A stretch of DNA of 64,000 bases from Henckelia pumila (lineage: Eukaryota; Streptophyta; Magnoliopsida; Lamiales; Gesneriaceae), in the NCBI RefSeq assembly GCF_033568475.1, contig NC_133123.1, positions 102,177,228 through 102,241,227 of the forward strand, written 5' to 3'. The position numbers were made by a program, and so were the translations under genes. The notes beneath the pieces are model-generated. The model saw only the letters and a program-made list of their open reading frames with translations, searched no databases and was not told where the DNA came from. Shown here piece after piece: positions 60,701-64,000 of this stretch. Position 1 is the first letter of the stretch. Every line of letters starts with the position of its first letter.

Positions 60701-62561
60701 TGTTGGAAAACTGGCGAGTTCCCAGACCAATTACGATTGATACCCGGTGCAACGGAAGTTTAAAAATTTTTCATGGAACGTTTCCATGGTATGGGTATCA
60801 ACCGTTCATCGATTGAATTACGTGTGTGTAAAATTTAAATAACAATTAAATAAATTTTACCTCAAATCTCGCAACGAGATTAATGGACACCAACAGAACA
60901 ATTCTGCTCTTGTTGTCTCTCCCTGGAACCGATGAACGCCTTCAATCAGGTCCACGAACAGAGGTTTAATCCCTCTGATAGATTGCACTAGAAAATCTAT
61001 CAGAAGTTTTCTGCGAAGAGAATACACGAATTTGATTCGTTATTCCTGACTGCAATTCAAAATCACAGACCGGAATTTCTCGGGCAGAGTGAAGGGGGGC
61101 GGCCGAAATATGTTTGAGAGAGAGGGTAGGGTTTTCGAAAATTGCTCTCAAAATATGACCTGTTGTGTTTAATTTCTGTACTGAAATAACTTATTTATAA
61201 TGCAGGCCACTAACACCTTAGGGCCCATTAGTCATAAGCTGGGGCCCGACAAGCAAAGCCCGCTCGTTCAGAAATTAATATAAAATTCATCGTGACTCCG
61301 ATTGATGAAACGATTTCACCAATGTGCACAGAAACCATTTCTGCACGTTTTAAAGTCAAAATAAATTTTCCTGAATCCGAATTCAGTGGTTTCCAAAAAT
61401 GTCCATCCCTATGTCATTTTAGGAAATCCTACTCCCTTACTCTTATTTAAGAAGTCCAACTCCTTAGTTCATTAAATTTAACTCTTTAAATTTAACTATC
61501 TCAACGGGGATTAAAATTCCATTACACTGTGTGACCCTCAATGGTTCAGGGATACAGCTAGCCGTGGGCTCACAACTCCTTGTGACTCGGAACAACACTT
61601 TCCGACTTGCCCAACGAATCATGGTAAAGCGCCTAGAAACATCGCCCCATGATTCCCTAGGTATCACTGATAGTGCCTACAAGAACCAGTAGATTTTGGT
61701 TAGCGTACAGTACGGTCCCTTCATCCATATATCCCGATCGAATCAACAACCATTGGTATATCGAGAGTCGCTCAAGATTCGATAACTATGCAATGCATCT
61801 TGAAGATCAAATTAGTGACATCGCATGTGCTACTAAGAAACCATTTCTTAAATCACATCAAGTACTCTGGCCAGAGATTTGTCACACTAATATCTCCTCA
61901 GATCGCATAGGATATCCACACTCGCAAGTATGTGGTGAATCCTTGACAACAATGCATTGACTCCTATATGTGTCGTAACTGTACCCAATCTCGACACCTG
62001 ATGACCCCCTCAGAGTCGGTAAACGAGTCAAAGCACAGTACTAGCATATAGAGTCTCCATGATGTTTCAAGTCGTAAGGACTAATGGTGTACAACCAAAA
62101 CCGCGGACTTTATCCACTCGATAAGTGATAACCACTTGGAAAGTCCGGATAGGGTAGTTCGACTATTCATCCTATGAATATCCATTTGCATGCTTCGAAC
62201 ATCTCCATGTTCCCTACCAATGAAACGTGGTACTCCGCATCGCAAATGCTAGTCTCAAACTCGAGCGATCCTTATCCTTATTATCGGACGGCTCAATCGA
62301 CTAGGAACGGTTTTAGAATATACAGTGACTATAAGATGTATTTCATGATAGACATCTCCATGTTCTACCACATCTTACATACACTATAGTATATTCAAGG
62401 TCTTTATCAAAACAACAATAGTATATCACAATATAACAATATGAAGTAATATAAAGTCATTGCCATAAAAGTGTAAATAATATTAAACAAAAGATTGTTT
62501 ATACAAAGAGTCATCAAAACCCATAGCCACAAAGTTGGCTCACTGGGCACCCACTCTTACA
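60701..62561 (-). repeat. 5' LTR of B (1861 bp)
   Basis: Collinear with 53435-55295; one substitution seen. Confidence 0.95.
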
Positions 62562-63495
62562 TTCATTGCAGCACAAGAAGAATGTCCTTTGACATACTTT
62601 TCATTTGTTTCAACCTCTGATGAACCAATGACATCATGTACTGCTACTGCTTCAGAACCTCCGCTAATCCAACCAATTACATCATTTGCTGATTATTATC
62701 TTCCTGAGATCCCACTTACTTCAATAGTAGACGTTTTGAAGTCCTTAACTGACTTGGATGAAGCCCAGACTACATCTTCTCTTCATGAGAATCACTCTGC
62801 TGACTCTTCTCCAAACCCGACTATTGAAGAATCACATCCTACTAGTCCAGTCAGTCCAGTCGTCAGGCGATTAGGATCGATGCATCCTCCTCATTGGTTC
62901 ACACAACTGTAACGCCACCTCCTGCTAAGCACAATACCTCCTCCCCTGTTACGACTACTGCCGATGATCAAGCAATCACGCACAATCCTTCAGGCGATGA
63001 ATTTGATAAATTTTCCTTAGTTTCATTTGATGAACCAGAATCTTTGACTTATGCTCTGGAATGCATCATAGACAAACTTTGCTCTACAACGCAGAGCCTT
63101 AGCAATCGCATCCAAGGACAAGATGCTGGCATTGCAAGCTCTCGATCTGCAATTATGTCTCGTCTCAACAGCCTATCCTCTGAAATTGGAAGATGCGTTA
63201 ATGAACTAAAACACTACAAGGAACGCCATATTCGAGCCATGGATATTGTTGCCAAACAAGTATCACAAACTGTTCGTTGCACAAATGAGCACACCTCCGC
63301 ACAAATCTCAGTCTTCAACCTGACTTGACTGCTCACATTGACTCCCATATTGACTCCTTCCAAACTACCGTCGGTGCGCAAATTGGAGAGATCATCTCTC
63401 ATCTCAACCATGGGGATGTCAAAAAGGGGGAAGTATCCAGAAAATCAGTTGACACCAAACAAAAAAGGCAAGATGTCCCACAACAAAGGAAATAG
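62562..63495 (+). pseudogene. Element F sense accessory ORF, part 2 (3' to B)
   Basis: The frame continues across the B insertion site (EQDFI before, AAQEECPLTYFSF after). A serine/proline-rich region comes next (SPNPTIEESHPTSPVSP). A frameshift near 62895 follows, then a region that looks like coiled coil (ALECIIDKLCSTTQSLSNRI, LNSLSSEIGRCVNELKHY), a TGA near 63326, then IDSFQTTVGAQIGE and a basic end (KKGEVSRKS, KQKRQDVPQQRK) before TAG at 63493-63495. Total length with part 1 is about 900 codons. Confidence 0.65.
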
Positions 63496-63683
63496 TGATA
63501 TCAGGTATATTTATCATATTTCAGCAATGTAGGTGTAAAAGGATTTTATTGCTCTTTATCGAATGATTACTTGTAACATGTTATGTATCAATGCAATTCA
63601 TTTTCGCAATGAATTCATCTCGTAAAATTTCTTCATAATGATTTTTGGGGCCTAGGTTTTGTCATCACCAAAAAGGGGGAAAT
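63496..63683 (+). promoter_or_regulatory. Element F 3' untranslated region and polypurine tract
   Basis: No gene. The polypurine tract aaaaagggggaaatt at about 63669-63683 abuts the 3' LTR. Confidence 0.8.
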
Positions 63684-64000
63684 TTTTGAATCCTAACTTT
63701 TTGTGATAACAAAACAATACTTTTTTGTTTTAGTTCGGCCGCCGTTTACATGTAAAACAAGTGTTCAAGAGAAATCTACCGACTCTAATATATCAGCTGA
63801 CCAAGAGATATCGACTGAAGTAATCAGTATCAGCTGATCTTAGCACGTCAACCGTTATCTATCAATCGAACTAAGAACATCAACCGACGTATGCTCAACT
63901 GATCTGGGTCATCAAAGCAAGGATATCTAATGAACTCTAAGTTGACAAGATATCTACCGTATTCAAGAAGTCATAAATTCCCAGTTTTCAGAAAGTTGAC
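63684..64000 (+). repeat. 3' LTR of F, partial
   Basis: It repeats 35743-36060 with scattered substitutions and small indels (e.g. an extra gggtcatca near 63906). It is cut by the window end. Confidence 0.93.

Larger units (their letters stand above)
53435..62561 (-). mobile_element. Element B: Angela/BARE-type copia, 9127 bp, very young
   Basis: Two 1861-bp LTRs (53435-55295 and 60701-62561) are identical as far as I can see except for c at 54371 against a at 61637. With the ttcat duplication, primer site and polypurine tract the insertion is complete. It is the same family as A. Despite its youth, pol has short frameshifting deletions, and gag shows the same stop and internal deletion as A. 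Confidence 0.95.
35743..64000 (+). mobile_element. Element F: SIRE/Maximus-type copia with accessory ORFs, carrying CACTA and B
   Basis: 5' LTR (35743-36940), tRNA-iMet primer site, gag, protease, integrase, RT, RNase H, an antisense ORF, a long sense accessory ORF, a polypurine tract and the first 317 bp of the 3' LTR. The CACTA element (41640-49109) and element B (53435-62561) interrupt it. Without them F is about 12 kb up to the window end. SIRE/Maximus elements typically carry an extra ORF in the env position after pol, and F fits this. All frames are broken. Confidence 0.9.

Overview
The window is plant nuclear DNA made almost entirely of LTR retrotransposons inserted into one another, plus one DNA transposon. 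I see no intact host gene, rRNA or tRNA. The lineages (Ty3/gypsy Tekay-type chromoviruses and an Athila/Tat-like element; Ty1/copia Angela/BARE-type and SIRE/Maximus-type elements; a CACTA transposon) are those of a large angiosperm genome. The accessory ORF of element F suggests to me a eudicot, perhaps an asterid, but that is a weak inference from memory.
Layout, using my own letters. Host element E (SIRE-type copia, + strand) is visible only as 15812-16799 and 34235-35742 and carries everything else. Three elements sit directly in E. G (gypsy, - strand, 6018-15811) lies in the gag zinc knuckle of E. D (Tekay, - strand, 16800-34234) lies in its integrase. F (SIRE-type copia, + strand, 35743 to beyond the window end) lies in its RNase H. 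G is itself hit by C (Tekay, + strand, 1043-6017) and by H (Athila/Tat-like, non-autonomous, - strand, 8023-13074, TSD gtctc). C is hit at its left by an Angela-type LTR (1-1042). D is hit in its 5' LTR by A (Angela-type, - strand, 25052-33942, TSD ctgcc). F is hit by a CACTA element (41640-49109, TSD agg) in its RT/RNase H and by B (Angela-type, - strand, 53435-62561, TSD ttcat) in its accessory ORF.
All polyproteins are broken by stops or frameshifts. The recent insertions are B (paired 1861-bp LTRs with one difference seen by eye) and A (paired 1848-bp LTRs, about 15 differences). Both share the same gag deletion, gag stop and damaged protease motif, so they probably moved in trans. The most unusual structures are (1) two arrays of short palindromes in the leader of A and B, one GC-rich with a strict 22-nt period and one AT-rich, with arm changes that keep pairing; (2) the CACTA element carrying intron-containing fragments of a pyruvate kinase gene and a WD40-type gene; and (3) a 156-codon antisense ORF and a sense accessory ORF of about 900 codons downstream of pol in F. 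Coordinates of boundaries come from direct comparison of paired repeats; lineage names come from recognition of protein motifs.
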